A DNA stretch of 64,000 bases, from contig CAMAWD010000012.1 of the NCBI GenBank assembly GCA_945861785.1, positions 1 to 64,000 of the forward strand. Direction: 5' to 3'. Position 1 is the first letter of the stretch; the number at the start of each line of letters is the position of its first letter. This stretch comes from Rhodoferax sp. OV413. Its GTDB lineage: Bacteria; Pseudomonadota; Gammaproteobacteria; Burkholderiales; Burkholderiaceae_C. Positions 46,310 through 56,356 of the stretch are shown one piece after another. The notes beneath the pieces are model-generated. The model had not been told where the DNA came from and searched no databases. It was given only the letters and a program-made list of their open reading frames with translations. A program made the position numbers and the translations under genes.

Positions 46310-48141
46310 CAGGCGTCGATCGCCGGCACATGCGGCAACGCGCTGCGCTGCGCCGCCGACTCCAGCGCCCCCACCAGCCAGTCGCGGCTGTGCGCCGGGT
46401 CGATCACCGCGTCGATCTCCAGCGTGGCCGCCATGTTGATCGCGCTGCCCATGTCGTAACGCGCCTGCACCAGTTGTGCGAACAGCGCATCGCGTTGCGG
46501 CCCTTCGGGCACGGCTTCGAGCTCTTTGCGAAAGCCGAGCCGCACATAACCCTCCAGGCCCATACCGCCGAATTCGCCGGTCGGCCAGGCGGCCATCAGC
46601 ATTGGTTCGTGGAACCCTCCGGCGGCCATGGCCATGGCACCCAGGCCATACCCCTTGCGCAGCACGATGGCCGCAAACGGCACGCGCAGGTGTGCTGCGG
46701 CGATGAACATGCGGCTCACATGGCGCACCTGGGCCTGTTCCTCGATCTCCGGGCCGACCATGAAACCCGGCGTGTCGATCAGGCTCACCAGCGGCAGGCC
46801 ATGCGCATTGCACAGCTGCATGAAACGCGCCGCCTTGTCGGCCGCGTCGGCGTCGATGGCACCACCGAGGTGCAGCGGGTTGTTGACCAGCAGGCCGATG
46901 GCGCGGCCTTCGATGCGTGCCAACGCGGTGTGGATACCCAAGCCGAACCCGCTGCGCAACTCCAGCAGGCTGCCCTGGTCGACCAGGCCGGCCATGGCCT
47001 GGCGCGTGTCGTAGGCGCGCAAACGGTTTTCAGGCACGACATGGCGCAGCGCCGCCGGGTCGGGGGCGAGCCAGTCCTTGACCCGCCCTTGAAAAAAGGA
47101 CAGGTAGCGGCACGCCGCCAGCACCGCCTGCTCCTCGTCGTCCACCAGCAGGTCGATCACGCCATTGGTGAACTGCACCGGGCTGGGGCCGATCTGCTCG
47201 GGCGTGTAGACCCCCAGCCCGCCACCCTCGACCATCGCCGGCCCGCCCATGCCGATGTTGCTGCCCCGTGTGGCGATGACCACGTCGCAGCATCCCAGCA
47301 GCGCGGCATTGCCGGCAAAACACCGGCCCGCCACCACACCCACCACCGGCACTTGGCCGTTGAGGCGTGCAAAGCTGGCGAAGGTCGGCACGAACAAACC
47401 GGCCACGGTCGGCACGTCCACGTCGCCCGGCCGGCCGCCACCACCCTCGGCGAACAGCACCACCGGCAGCTTGTTGGCCAGCGCGATGCCGAGCATGCGG
47501 TCGGTCTTCTGGTGGTTGCGCTTGCCCTGTGTGCCGGCCAGCACGGTGGCGTCGTAGGACATCACCACGGCGCGCGCCTTCCCGGCGCCGAACAACCTGC
47601 CGTTGATGCTGCCGATGCCGGTGACCATGCCGTCCGCCGGCGTATTGCGCACCAGGTCGTCGGCGCTGCGGCGGGTGCTCTGGGCCGCCACCGCGAGCGC
47701 GCCATATTCCAGAAAACTGCCGTCGTCGCACAGGTCGGCAATGTTCTCGCGCGCCATGCGCAGGCCCAGGGCGTGGCGTTTGGCCATCGCCTCTGGCCGG
47801 CTGGTGTCAAAGGTGAAGGCATGGCGGTCGACGACGCGCTGCAAGTCGGGCCGCGAGGCGCCGGATGGCAACGCCGGCGCCGCCACCGGCTCGGGCACCC
47901 CGGCGGCGGCCTGCGCACCCGGGGCGAGGGCTTCGACCCGCAACAGGATGTCGCCTTCGGCGGCGGTTTCACCCGCCGCAAAGAAACACTCGCACACGCG
48001 ACCCGCGTGGGGTGCGCGCACCTCGTGCTCCATCTTCATGGCTTCGACGATGACCAGCACATCGCCGGCGCGCACCGTGTCGCCGGGGTTCACATGCCAC
48101 ACCACGATCTGGCACTGCAGGGGGGAAGGGATATCGGACAT
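46306..48141 (-). CDS. Biotinyl-domain/carboxyltransferase fusion protein
   Basis: This 611-residue protein starts with a biotinyl domain (VEAMKMEH, biotin on Lys36) and continues with an acyl-CoA carboxyltransferase of about 510 residues (GSINGRLFGAGKARAVVMSY, GLFVPTFASFARLNG, TPGFMVGPEIEEQAQVRHVS). It would carry a carboxyl group from biotin to an acyl-CoA such as propionyl- or methylcrotonyl-CoA. A biotin carboxylase is needed as partner and is not in this window. It is divergent from the asparaginase gene. Confidence 0.85.
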   Translation of the reverse strand: MSDIPSPLQCQIVVWHVNPGDTVRAGDVLVIVEAMKMEHEVRAPHAGRVCECFFAAGETAAEGDILLRVEALAPGAQAAAGVPEPVAAPALPSGASRPDLQRVVDRHAFTFDTSRPEAMAKRHALGLRMARENIADLCDDGSFLEYGALAVAAQSTRRSADDLVRNTPADGMVTGIGSINGRLFGAGKARAVVMSYDATVLAGTQGKRNHQKTDRMLGIALANKLPVVLFAEGGGGRPGDVDVPTVAGLFVPTFASFARLNGQVPVVGVVAGRCFAGNAALLGCCDVVIATRGSNIGMGGPAMVEGGGLGVYTPEQIGPSPVQFTNGVIDLLVDDEEQAVLAACRYLSFFQGRVKDWLAPDPAALRHVVPENRLRAYDTRQAMAGLVDQGSLLELRSGFGLGIHTALARIEGRAIGLLVNNPLHLGGAIDADAADKAARFMQLCNAHGLPLVSLIDTPGFMVGPEIEEQAQVRHVSRMFIAAAHLRVPFAAIVLRKGYGLGAMAMAAGGFHEPMLMAAWPTGEFGGMGLEGYVRLGFRKELEAVPEGPQRDALFAQLVQARYDMGSAINMAATLEIDAVIDPAHSRDWLVGALESAAQRSALPHVPAIDAW

Positions 48142-48256
48142 GGCTGCATTTTGCGACTCGGGCCACAGGCTCCGGGTCAATCCCGCGACAGCGCGTGGTC
48201 GCCGTGCAGAAGGCCAGGGAACTGGGCTGCAGCGACCAGCAGGCAGAATGCAAGCC

Positions 48257-49255
48257 ATGAACCTCACGCCCCTCATAGAACTCAGCCGCGGCGGCACTCC
48301 CGAGTGCCTGCATTTTGGCGCTGTTGCCGTGGTCAATCGCCACGGCAAGCTCACGGCCCATGCCGGCGACGCCCACTGGCTCACCTTTTCGCGTTCCACG
48401 CTGAAGGCGCTGCAGGCCTTGCCCTTCATGCAGGCCGGCGGAGCGGCACATTTCGGTTTCGGCCCGCAGCAAGTGGCAATGCTGTGCGCCAGCCACAACG
48501 GCGAAGACAAACACGTGGCGCAGACCCAGACCATGCTCGGCAAGGCGGGCCTGGACTACAAGGCCCTGCGCTGCGGCTGCCATGTGCCGAGCATTTTCGG
48601 CACGCTGGAGAAGTCCCCGCCGGCGGGTTACCAATACGACGAACGCCACAACAACTGCAGCGGCAAACACGCAGGTTTCCTGGCGTACTGCGTGCAGCAT
48701 GGCCTGTCGCTGGACGACTATATCGACCCGGCCCACCCGCTGCAGGTGGCCATCCGGCGCAACGTGGCACGGGCCACCGACATGGATCCGGCCGATTTCA
48801 AAATGGGCATCGACGGGTGCTCGGCCCCGAACTATGCGCTGCCGCTGGCCAATCTCGCGCTGGGGTATGCGCGCCTGGCCAGTGGCGCGCAGGACGGCGA
48901 GTTCGGCGCCAGTTTTGCATTGCTCGGGGAGGCCATGACGGCCCACCCCGACCTTGTCTCGGGCACCGGCCGCAATGACCTCGCGTTCATGCAGGCCGGG
49001 CGTGGCGACTGGGTCACCAAGGTGGGCGCGGACGGCGTCCAGGTGGTGGGCAGCAAGAGCCGGGGCGAGGCTTTTGCCATCAAGATCATCGATGCCAACA
49101 AGCCGGCGCTTTTCGCCGCCACGGTCGAGGTGCTGGAGCAGCTGGGCTGGATGGACGACGCACAACGCGCGGAGCTGCGTGTCTGGCGCGCCCAGGAAAT
49201 CCGCAACGCACGGGGCCTGCTGGTGGGTGAACGCAAGCCGGTGTTCAGCTTGTAG
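48257..49255 (+). CDS. Asparaginase of the rhizobial (AnsA/type III) family
   Basis: This 332-residue enzyme belongs to the asparaginase family without the classic E. coli fold. The stretches VAMLCASHNGEDKHV, CSGKHAGFLAYC, MGIDGCSAPNYALPL and DLVSGTGRNDLA are conserved there. It hydrolyses asparagine, or a related amide, in the cytosol. It lies before the second peptide ABC operon, consistent with amino acid use. Confidence 0.85.
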   Translation: MNLTPLIELSRGGTPECLHFGAVAVVNRHGKLTAHAGDAHWLTFSRSTLKALQALPFMQAGGAAHFGFGPQQVAMLCASHNGEDKHVAQTQTMLGKAGLDYKALRCGCHVPSIFGTLEKSPPAGYQYDERHNNCSGKHAGFLAYCVQHGLSLDDYIDPAHPLQVAIRRNVARATDMDPADFKMGIDGCSAPNYALPLANLALGYARLASGAQDGEFGASFALLGEAMTAHPDLVSGTGRNDLAFMQAGRGDWVTKVGADGVQVVGSKSRGEAFAIKIIDANKPALFAATVEVLEQLGWMDDAQRAELRVWRAQEIRNARGLLVGERKPVFSL

Positions 49256-49475
49256 GCCGACTGAAAATCCGGCTGCCTGGCCCGCACGCTCATGCACACT
49301 GGTAAACACCGATGGCGTTGAACGCCCCGCAGCGCCAGAATTTGGTGCACGCGGCAGGTGGCAGGCCGAGGTTCCGTGCGCAATGCACCACTGCAATGCG
49401 CACGTTTCTTGCCAGCCAGTGGGTTAATATAAATCCTGTCCAACCCGAATGGTTTCCATCTTTTAGGAGAATCAC

Positions 49476-51071
49476 GTGAAAGCTTTCTTCGTCCGTTCTG
49501 CCACGGCATTGGCCGTGGCAACCGCCTTTGCATTGCCCGTCAACCTGCTGGCGGCAACCCCCAAAGACACGCTGGTCATCACCTGGGCCATCGATGACAT
49601 CATCACGATGGACCCGGGCGAGGCATTCGAGATCTCCGCCGGTGAGGTCATGGGCAACTCCTATGACCGACTGATGCGCTACGACGTCAACGACCCCTCC
49701 AAGCTGGTCGCCGATGTCGCCACCAAGTGGTCGGTTTCCCCCGACGGCAAGACCTACTCCTTCGAGTTGCGTCCCGGTGTGAAGTTCGCGTCCGGCAACG
49801 CCTTGAGCGCCGAAGATGTCGTCTATTCCCTGCAGCGCGCAGTCATCCTGGACAAGACGCCGGCATTCATCCTGACCCAGTTCGGACTGACCAAGGACAA
49901 CGCCAAGGACAAGATCAAGCAGACCGGCCCCCTCACGCTGACGATGGAAACGGACAAGTCCTACGCACCGACCTTTGTCTACAACTGCCTGACCGCCAAT
50001 ATCGCATCCATCCTCGACAAGAAGCTGCTGGTGTCCAAAGAGGTCAACGGCGACATGGGTTATGGCTGGCTCAAGACCAACTATGCCGGTTCGGGCCCGA
50101 TGAAGCTGCGCGAGTGGCGCGCCAATGAGGTCATCGCGCTGGAGCGCAACGACAACTACTACGGTGAAAAATCCAAACTGGCGCGGGTCATCTACCGCCA
50201 CGTCAAGGAAGCAGCAACCCAGCGCCTGATGCTGGAAAAAGGCGATGCCGACATCGCCCGCAACCTGCAACCCCAGGACCTGGCGGCCCTGGCCAGCAAC
50301 AAGGACATCAAGACCACCGCAACTCCCAAGGGCACGGTCTGGTATTTCAGCCTGAACCAGAAAAACCCGATCCTGGCCAAACCCGAAGTGCGCGAAGCCT
50401 TCAAGTGGCTGATTGACTACGACGCCATCGGCGCCACGATGATCAAGAACGTCGGTATCGTGCACCAGAACTTCCTGCCGGTCGGCCTGCTCGGTGCGAG
50501 CACCGACAATCCGTACAAGCTGGATGTCGACAAGGCCAAGGCATTGCTGGCCAAGGCCGGTTATCCGAACGGCTTCAAGATCACGATGGACATGCGCACC
50601 ACGCAACCCATCCAGGGCATGACCGAGGCGTTCCAGCAGACCGCCAAACGTGCCGGTATCGATATCGAGATCCTGCCGGGCGACGGCAAACAGACACTGA
50701 CCAAGTACCGCGCACGCCAGCACGACATCTACATTGGCGCCTGGGGCGCCGACTACTGGGATCCGCACACCAATGCCGACACCTTTGCGCGCAACCCGAG
50801 CAATGCGGACGACGCCAAGTCCAAACCCTTGGCCTGGCGCAATGCCTGGGACATTCCCGAGATGACCAAGAAGGCCGATGCGGCCGTGCTGGAGCGAGAC
50901 GCCAACAAGCGCAAAACCATGTACGCCGAATTGCAGGCCGACCACCGAAAGAACAGCCCGTTCGTCATGATCGGGCAGCAGATCGAGACCGCCGCCATCC
51001 GCAGCGACGTCCAGGGCTTCAAGATCGGCCCGACGTCGGACGCAACCTACATGTTCAAGGTCACCAAGTAA
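49476..51071 (+). CDS. Dipeptide-type ABC transporter substrate-binding protein
   Basis: This 531-residue periplasmic protein has a signal peptide (KAFFVRSATALAVATAFALP, ending LLAA) and the DppA-type start DTLVITWAIDDIITMDPGEA. AGGAG lies eight bases before the ATG. It opens the second peptide transport operon, whose genes all read rightward. The ligand is probably a peptide, given the downstream dipeptidase. Confidence 0.92.
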   Translation: MKAFFVRSATALAVATAFALPVNLLAATPKDTLVITWAIDDIITMDPGEAFEISAGEVMGNSYDRLMRYDVNDPSKLVADVATKWSVSPDGKTYSFELRPGVKFASGNALSAEDVVYSLQRAVILDKTPAFILTQFGLTKDNAKDKIKQTGPLTLTMETDKSYAPTFVYNCLTANIASILDKKLLVSKEVNGDMGYGWLKTNYAGSGPMKLREWRANEVIALERNDNYYGEKSKLARVIYRHVKEAATQRLMLEKGDADIARNLQPQDLAALASNKDIKTTATPKGTVWYFSLNQKNPILAKPEVREAFKWLIDYDAIGATMIKNVGIVHQNFLPVGLLGASTDNPYKLDVDKAKALLAKAGYPNGFKITMDMRTTQPIQGMTEAFQQTAKRAGIDIEILPGDGKQTLTKYRARQHDIYIGAWGADYWDPHTNADTFARNPSNADDAKSKPLAWRNAWDIPEMTKKADAAVLERDANKRKTMYAELQADHRKNSPFVMIGQQIETAAIRSDVQGFKIGPTSDATYMFKVTK

Positions 51072-51092
51072 GCCTTCAGCAGCCATTCCGCT

Positions 51093-52160
51093 TTGAACGC
51101 AGCAGTTCAGTCGCCTCCCGCCAAGTCGGGAGGCGCCCATTTCAAGCGCGCGGCAAAGAGTGGCGTGAATTTCCTGGGGGTCATCGTGTTGACCTACCTG
51201 GGGCTGCTCGCGGTGACCTTCTTTATCGGCCGGGTGATGCCGATCGACCCGGTGTTGGCAGTCGTCGGAGACCGTGCACCCGAACATGTGGTGCAGCGGG
51301 TGCGCGAAGAGATGGGATTGAACAAGCCGCTGTATGCGCAGTTCGGCATCTATCTCCAGAAGATCGCCCAGGGCGACTTCGGCACCTCGGTGCTCACATC
51401 CAACCCGGTGATGGTGGACATCCGGCGCACCTTCCCGGCCACGATCGAGCTGGCCACTCTTGGCATCATCATCGGCGCGGGTCTCGGAATTCCGCTCGGC
51501 GTCTGGGCTGCGGTGCGCCGCGGGGGAATGGTCGACCAAATCGTACGCGTGATGGGCCTGATCGGTTATTCGGTGCCGATTTTCTGGCTGGGCCTGATGG
51601 GACTTGTTCTTTTTTACGCCAAACTGGGCTGGATCGCAGGGCCAGGGCGGATCGACGTCAGTTATGAATATTCGGTGACGCTGGTCAGCGGCTTTTTGCT
51701 GCTTGACACCGCGCGCCAGGGCCAGTGGGACGCCTTTCGCAACGTGTTGTCGCACCTGATCCTGCCGGCTTCTCTGCTGGGCTATTTTTCCCTGGCCTAT
51801 ATCAGCCGCATGACACGCTCGTTCATGCTCAACGAATTGGCGCAGGAATACGTGATCGCAGCGCGCGCCAAGGGCTTGTCGGAAACCCGCATCATCTGGC
51901 GCCATGCCCTGCGCAACGCCATGGTGCCTCTCGTGACCGTGGTCGCCTTGTCGTATGCCGGTCTGTTGGAGGGCTCGGTGCTGACCGAGACCGTATTTGC
52001 CTGGCCGGGCCTGGGCCTGTACATCACGAACTCCCTGCAGAACGCGGACATGAATGCGGTGCTCGGTGGCACCATCGTGGTCGGCTCGATATTCATCGGC
52101 CTGAACCTGTTGTCGGACCTGCTCTACAAACTGCTCGATCCGCGCACGCGCACCCGATGA
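51093..52160 (+). CDS. Dipeptide-type ABC transporter permease (DppB-like)
   Basis: This 355-residue permease has the first helix VIVLTYLGLLAVTFFIGRVM and an EAA loop EYVIAARAKGLSETRIIWRH. The start is a TTG (MNAAVQSPP); GTG within GVNFLGV is an alternative that would shorten the cytoplasmic leader. It overlaps the next permease gene by four bases. Confidence 0.88.
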   Translation: MNAAVQSPPAKSGGAHFKRAAKSGVNFLGVIVLTYLGLLAVTFFIGRVMPIDPVLAVVGDRAPEHVVQRVREEMGLNKPLYAQFGIYLQKIAQGDFGTSVLTSNPVMVDIRRTFPATIELATLGIIIGAGLGIPLGVWAAVRRGGMVDQIVRVMGLIGYSVPIFWLGLMGLVLFYAKLGWIAGPGRIDVSYEYSVTLVSGFLLLDTARQGQWDAFRNVLSHLILPASLLGYFSLAYISRMTRSFMLNELAQEYVIAARAKGLSETRIIWRHALRNAMVPLVTVVALSYAGLLEGSVLTETVFAWPGLGLYITNSLQNADMNAVLGGTIVVGSIFIGLNLLSDLLYKLLDPRTRTR

Positions 52161-53086
52161 ACAGCCCCCTCGCACCAGCCCGCAAAGAGAGCCTGCACGA
52201 GTGGCTGATGTCCGAGCGACCGCATTCGCGCCGCCAGGCTTCGCTCGGACGCGCATACGGCGCCTGGCGCACCTTCGCGCGCAACCGGCTGGCCATGGTC
52301 GGACTGGCCATCGTCATTGCGCTGGTGCTGGTGGCCCTGTTTGCCGACCTGCTGGCACCCTATTCGCCCTATATCGGCGACCTGCGCACCACCCGCCTGC
52401 TGCCGCCGTCGAGTGCGCACTGGTTCGGCACCGACGACCAGGGGCGCGACATCCTGTCTCGCATCATCCACGGCTCGCGTGTCACGCTGTATGTGGTTGC
52501 GCTGGTGGCAGTGCTGGCGGCACCGATCGGGCTTGTCGTTGGTACGGTCGCCGGTTATGCCGGTGGCTGGCTCGATGCCATCCTGATGCGCATCACCGAC
52601 ATCTTCCTGGCCTTTCCGCGCCTGATCCTGGCGCTGGCATTTGTGGCCGCGCTCGGGCCGGGCATCGAAAACGCGGTGATCGCCATCGCCATCACCTCCT
52701 GGCCGCCCTACGCCCGCATCGCACGTGCCGAAACCCTCACCATCCGCCAGGCCGACTACATCGCCGCGGTGCAACTGATCGGCGCGTCACCCTGGCGCAT
52801 CGTGCTGCGCCACATCATGCCGCTGTGCGTGTCTTCGGTGATCGTGCGTGTCACGCTCGACATGGCAGGCATCATCCTGACCGCTGCGGGCCTGGGTTTC
52901 CTGGGTCTGGGGGCGCAACCGCCCATGCCCGAGTGGGGCGCACTCATCGCCAACGGCCGCCTGTACGTACTTGACCAGTGGTGGGTGGCTGCCGCGCCCG
53001 GTGCTGCCATCTTTTTGGTGAGCCTGGCCTTCAACCTGCTGGGTGACGGCCTGCGTGATGCGCTCGACCCGAAGGGCGTGAAGTGA
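52157..53086 (+). CDS. Dipeptide-type ABC transporter permease (DppC-like)
   Basis: This 309-residue permease has a first helix (MVGLAIVIALVLVALFADLL), the DppC hallmark FGTDDQGRDILSRIIHG and an EAA loop DYIAAVQLIGASPWRIVLRH. The ATG overlaps the stop of the first permease gene in ATGA. Confidence 0.92.
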   Translation: MNSPLAPARKESLHEWLMSERPHSRRQASLGRAYGAWRTFARNRLAMVGLAIVIALVLVALFADLLAPYSPYIGDLRTTRLLPPSSAHWFGTDDQGRDILSRIIHGSRVTLYVVALVAVLAAPIGLVVGTVAGYAGGWLDAILMRITDIFLAFPRLILALAFVAALGPGIENAVIAIAITSWPPYARIARAETLTIRQADYIAAVQLIGASPWRIVLRHIMPLCVSSVIVRVTLDMAGIILTAAGLGFLGLGAQPPMPEWGALIANGRLYVLDQWWVAAAPGAAIFLVSLAFNLLGDGLRDALDPKGVK

Positions 53087-53949
53087 TGGTCGGCGCCAAC
53101 AGCACCAACAACAGCGGCCCCGTCCTCATGGTGGAGGACTTGCGGGTGTCGTTCCCCAACCGCGACGGCGGGCGGACCGAGGCCGTGCGCGGCGTGTCTT
53201 TCACGCTGGGCCGCGAGCGCCTGGGCATCGTGGGCGAATCCGGTTCCGGCAAGTCACAGACTGGCCGCGCCATACTGGGGCTCACCGCGCCCGAAGGACT
53301 TGTCACCGCGAAGCGGCTCGAGTTTCATGGTGTCGACCTGCTGCGCTGTACACCCCACCAGCGGCGCGAGATGCGCGGCGGGCGTATCGCCATGGTCCTG
53401 CAAGACCCCAAATACTCGCTGAATCCGGTCATGACCATCGGAAAGCAGGTGGTCGAGACGCTTCGGGCGCACACGAAAATATCTGCCAAGGAGGCCCGCG
53501 CCAAGGCGCTGGCGGCCTTGGTGGCGGTGCAGATCGACCAGCCCGAGCGTGTGTACGGGCTTTACCCGCACGAAGTCTCCGGTGGCATGGGGCAACGCGC
53601 CATGATCGCCATGATGCTGATCGCCAACCCCGAGTTGCTGATTGCCGACGAACCCACCAGTGCGCTGGATGTGACAGTGCAGCTGCAGGTGCTGGCCATC
53701 CTCGACGCGCTGGTGGTGCAACGTGGCATGGGCCTGATTTTCATCTCGCACGACCTGCGCCTGGTGTCCACCTTCTGCGACCGCATTCTGGTGATGTATG
53801 CCGGCAAGATCGTGGAAGAAGTCTCTGCCGGCGGGCTGGCCGACGCAAAACACCCCTACACCCGCGGCCTGCTCAACTGCCTGCCGCGCCTGGGGGATGA
53901 TCGCCATCCACTGCCCACGCTGGACCGGCAACCGGAGTGGGCGGCATGA
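53086..53949 (+). CDS. Dipeptide-type ABC transporter ATP-binding protein (DppD-like)
   Basis: This 287-residue ATPase has Walker A GESGSGKS, the signature VSGGMGQRAMIAMML and Walker B LLIADEPTSALD. The signature has MGQR where MRQR is more usual. It ends soon after HPYTRGLLNCLP and lacks the long tail of many DppD proteins. A GTG three bases upstream is a possible alternative start. Confidence 0.88.
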   Translation: MVGANSTNNSGPVLMVEDLRVSFPNRDGGRTEAVRGVSFTLGRERLGIVGESGSGKSQTGRAILGLTAPEGLVTAKRLEFHGVDLLRCTPHQRREMRGGRIAMVLQDPKYSLNPVMTIGKQVVETLRAHTKISAKEARAKALAALVAVQIDQPERVYGLYPHEVSGGMGQRAMIAMMLIANPELLIADEPTSALDVTVQLQVLAILDALVVQRGMGLIFISHDLRLVSTFCDRILVMYAGKIVEEVSAGGLADAKHPYTRGLLNCLPRLGDDRHPLPTLDRQPEWAA

Positions 53950-54013
53950 CCATGACCATGACCGGACTGCGACGAAAGCCGGCTTGCGCCGCGCGCGGCA
54001 CGGAGGGCTCCTG

Positions 54014-54811
54014 ATGGGCACCACTCAGGCAGGCACAGGTGTCGGTGTGGGGCTGGAGCTGAAAAACCTGCGCATCGTCTACGACGGCTTCGTGGCCGTG
54101 GCCGACACCTCGCTTCGCGTGAACGCAGGCGAGAGTTTCGGGATCGTCGGCGAATCCGGTTCGGGCAAGTCCACGGTGCTGCGCGGCATCTGTGGCCTGG
54201 CACCGCGCGAATCCGGCACCGTGCAGCTTGTCGGTGAAGGCGTGCAACCCGTACCCGGCAGCAAGCCTTTCCGCCGGTTGGTGCAGATGGTCTTCCAGGA
54301 CCCGTATGGCTCCCTGCACCCACGCCAGACCGTGGACCGCATCCTGGCCGAACCACTGGCCATCCACGACATCGGCGACGCCGAGACACGTATCGAACGC
54401 GCGCTGGAAGAAGTCGGCATGGGCACCGGTTTTCGTTTTCGCTATCCGCACCAGCTCTCCGGCGGGCAGCGCCAGCGCATCGCCATCGCACGTGCGCTGA
54501 TCCTGGAGCCGCAGATCCTGCTCCTCGACGAACCCACCTCGGCCCTGGACGCGTCGGTGCAGGCCGAAGTGCTCAACCTGCTGGAAGACCTGCGCCGCAA
54601 ACGCGGCCTGACCTTCATCATGGTCAGCCACGACCTGGCCGTGGTCACCCACATGTGCGAACGCCTGATGGTGATGCAGCGCGGCCGCACCGTGGAGCTG
54701 CTGTCGTCCGCAGACCTGGCGGCCAGCCAGGTGAAAGACGACTACACCCGCAACCTGATGGTCGCATCCACCGGGTTCCGGCGCGAGGCCGTGCCATCCG
54801 GTACCGCCTGA
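54014..54811 (+). CDS. Dipeptide-type ABC transporter ATP-binding protein (DppF-like)
   Basis: This 265-residue ATPase has Walker A GESGSGKST, the signature LSGGQRQRIAIARALIL and Walker B LLLDEPTSALDASVQ. It lies 64 bases after the previous ATPase gene. It completes the second peptide transporter. Confidence 0.9.
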   Translation: MGTTQAGTGVGVGLELKNLRIVYDGFVAVADTSLRVNAGESFGIVGESGSGKSTVLRGICGLAPRESGTVQLVGEGVQPVPGSKPFRRLVQMVFQDPYGSLHPRQTVDRILAEPLAIHDIGDAETRIERALEEVGMGTGFRFRYPHQLSGGQRQRIAIARALILEPQILLLDEPTSALDASVQAEVLNLLEDLRRKRGLTFIMVSHDLAVVTHMCERLMVMQRGRTVELLSSADLAASQVKDDYTRNLMVASTGFRREAVPSGTA

Positions 54812-54882
54812 GCCCGGCGACACTGCCAGTTTCACACCCCGCGATCGGCCCCTGCCTGTTGAACCCCCTGAAGGAGATAACG

Positions 54883-55851
54883 ATGATCAAATGGGAAGCC
54901 CACGCCTGCCTGCCCCTGCATCCGCAGGCCGATTTCAGCCCGATCGAACAGTTTCACGCTGCGGGCGTGAACTACGTGTCGATCAACATCGGCATGGACA
55001 TGAACCCGCTGTCGCAGGTGATGGCCACCATCGCCGGTTTTCGCGCCACCATCGCCGCCAGCCCGCAGCGCTATGTGCTGGTCAACAGCGCGCAGGACAT
55101 CCGCGATGCCGCCGCAGCCGGCAAACTCGCGATCGGTTTCGACCTCGAAGGTGCGATGCCTTTGCTGGAGCAGCCCGAGATGGTGGCCATGTACCGCAGC
55201 CTGGGTGTGCGCCAGATGCACCTGGCCTACAACCGCAACAACAGCGTGGCTGGCGGTTGCCACGATGAGGTGCAGGGCCTCACACCGCTGGGACACAGGA
55301 TCGTGGCCGCCATCAACACCGCCGGCGTGCTGATGGACTGTTCCCACACCGGGCGCAAGTGCAGCCTGGACATCATGGCCGCCTCCACCGCGCCGGTCAT
55401 CTTCAGCCACTCCAACCCGCTGGCGCTGGTGGAGCACGGCCGCAATGTCACCGACGAACAGATCCGGGGCATCGCCGCCACTGGCGGTGTGGTGTGTGTA
55501 TCGGGGGTGTCGAAGTTCCTTGGCACCGACAAGCCGGACGCCGACGACGTGGCCCGCCATGCCGCCTACGTGGCCGATCTGGTGGGAGTGCAACACGCCG
55601 GCATCGGGCTGGACATCAGCTTCCCGCAGGCCAACCTGAACGACGACCCGCCGGGCGACTACGACCCGACCTACTGGTGGCCCAGGTCGGCCGGATACGA
55701 CCGCAGCGCGATCGCGCGCTCCACCTACCCGCCGATCGACAGCTGGCAGGTGCTGGGGGATGCGCTGCAGCGCACCGGCATGAGCGCCGATGAAGCGGCG
55801 CTGGTGCTGGGGGGCAACATGATGCGGGTGGCGGAGCGGGTCTGGGGCTGA
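54883..55851 (+). CDS. Membrane dipeptidase family (M19) protein
   Basis: This 322-residue zinc hydrolase resembles renal dipeptidase. Visible elements are IGFDLEGAM, MHLAYNRNN, a MDCSHTGRK stretch, a FSHSNP metal-ligand region and GIGLDISF. AAGGAG lies seven bases before the ATG. It has no signal peptide, so it would act on imported dipeptides in the cytosol. It follows the peptide ABC genes in the same direction. Confidence 0.85.
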   Translation: MIKWEAHACLPLHPQADFSPIEQFHAAGVNYVSINIGMDMNPLSQVMATIAGFRATIAASPQRYVLVNSAQDIRDAAAAGKLAIGFDLEGAMPLLEQPEMVAMYRSLGVRQMHLAYNRNNSVAGGCHDEVQGLTPLGHRIVAAINTAGVLMDCSHTGRKCSLDIMAASTAPVIFSHSNPLALVEHGRNVTDEQIRGIAATGGVVCVSGVSKFLGTDKPDADDVARHAAYVADLVGVQHAGIGLDISFPQANLNDDPPGDYDPTYWWPRSAGYDRSAIARSTYPPIDSWQVLGDALQRTGMSADEAALVLGGNMMRVAERVWG

Positions 55852-55864
55852 TCGGGCGCCTGCC

Positions 55865-56323
55865 ATGCTGGCCGTGCCCGACATCCGCCTTGCCGTGCCG
55901 CAAGAAGCCCGGCACATAGCCGAACTGTCTCGCGACAACATTGAATTTGGCCTGAGCTGGAGTTGGACAGCAGCACGCGTGCTGCAAGCGATCCACGACC
56001 CATCGACGAATGTTGCCGTTGTATTGAAACGCGACCAGGTGCGGGGCTTCGGCATCATGCACTACGGCGACGAGACAGGCCACCTGGCTCTGCTCGCCAT
56101 CGATCCAGCCCAACGCCACCAGCGCCTGGGCGCGCGGCTGGCGGCCTGGCTGGAGCAGTCTGCACGAGCGGCGGGCATCTTCGACATTCGGCTTGAGGCG
56201 CGGGCCGACAACCTGGCGGCCATCGCGTTCTACCAACGGCTCGGGTTTGCACAGTCGGGCAGGATTGCCGGTTATTACGAAGGTATCCTGGATGCCGTGC
56301 GGTTTGGAAAGAGACTTGAATGA
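55865..56323 (+). CDS. GNAT-family N-acetyltransferase
   Basis: This 152-residue protein has the acetyl-CoA loop DPAQRHQRLGARLAAWLE and the following EARADNLAAIAFYQRLGF, both typical of RimI-like GNATs. The acceptor is unknown. It lies 13 bases after the dipeptidase gene and may belong to that operon. Confidence 0.87.
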   Translation: MLAVPDIRLAVPQEARHIAELSRDNIEFGLSWSWTAARVLQAIHDPSTNVAVVLKRDQVRGFGIMHYGDETGHLALLAIDPAQRHQRLGARLAAWLEQSARAAGIFDIRLEARADNLAAIAFYQRLGFAQSGRIAGYYEGILDAVRFGKRLE

Positions 56324-56356
56324 GAGCGGCTGAACAAGGCACGGGAAATCGGACGT

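Noticed and set aside
46015-48978. Plus-strand open frame of nearly 1000 codons across the carboxyltransferase gene
   Set aside because: It is antisense to a conserved enzyme and crosses the divergent promoter into the asparaginase gene; no family resemblance.
49290-52256. Minus-strand open frame of nearly 1000 codons opposite the second ABC operon
   Set aside because: It has repetitive His/Gly/Val composition and is antisense to binding-protein and permease genes with clear motifs.
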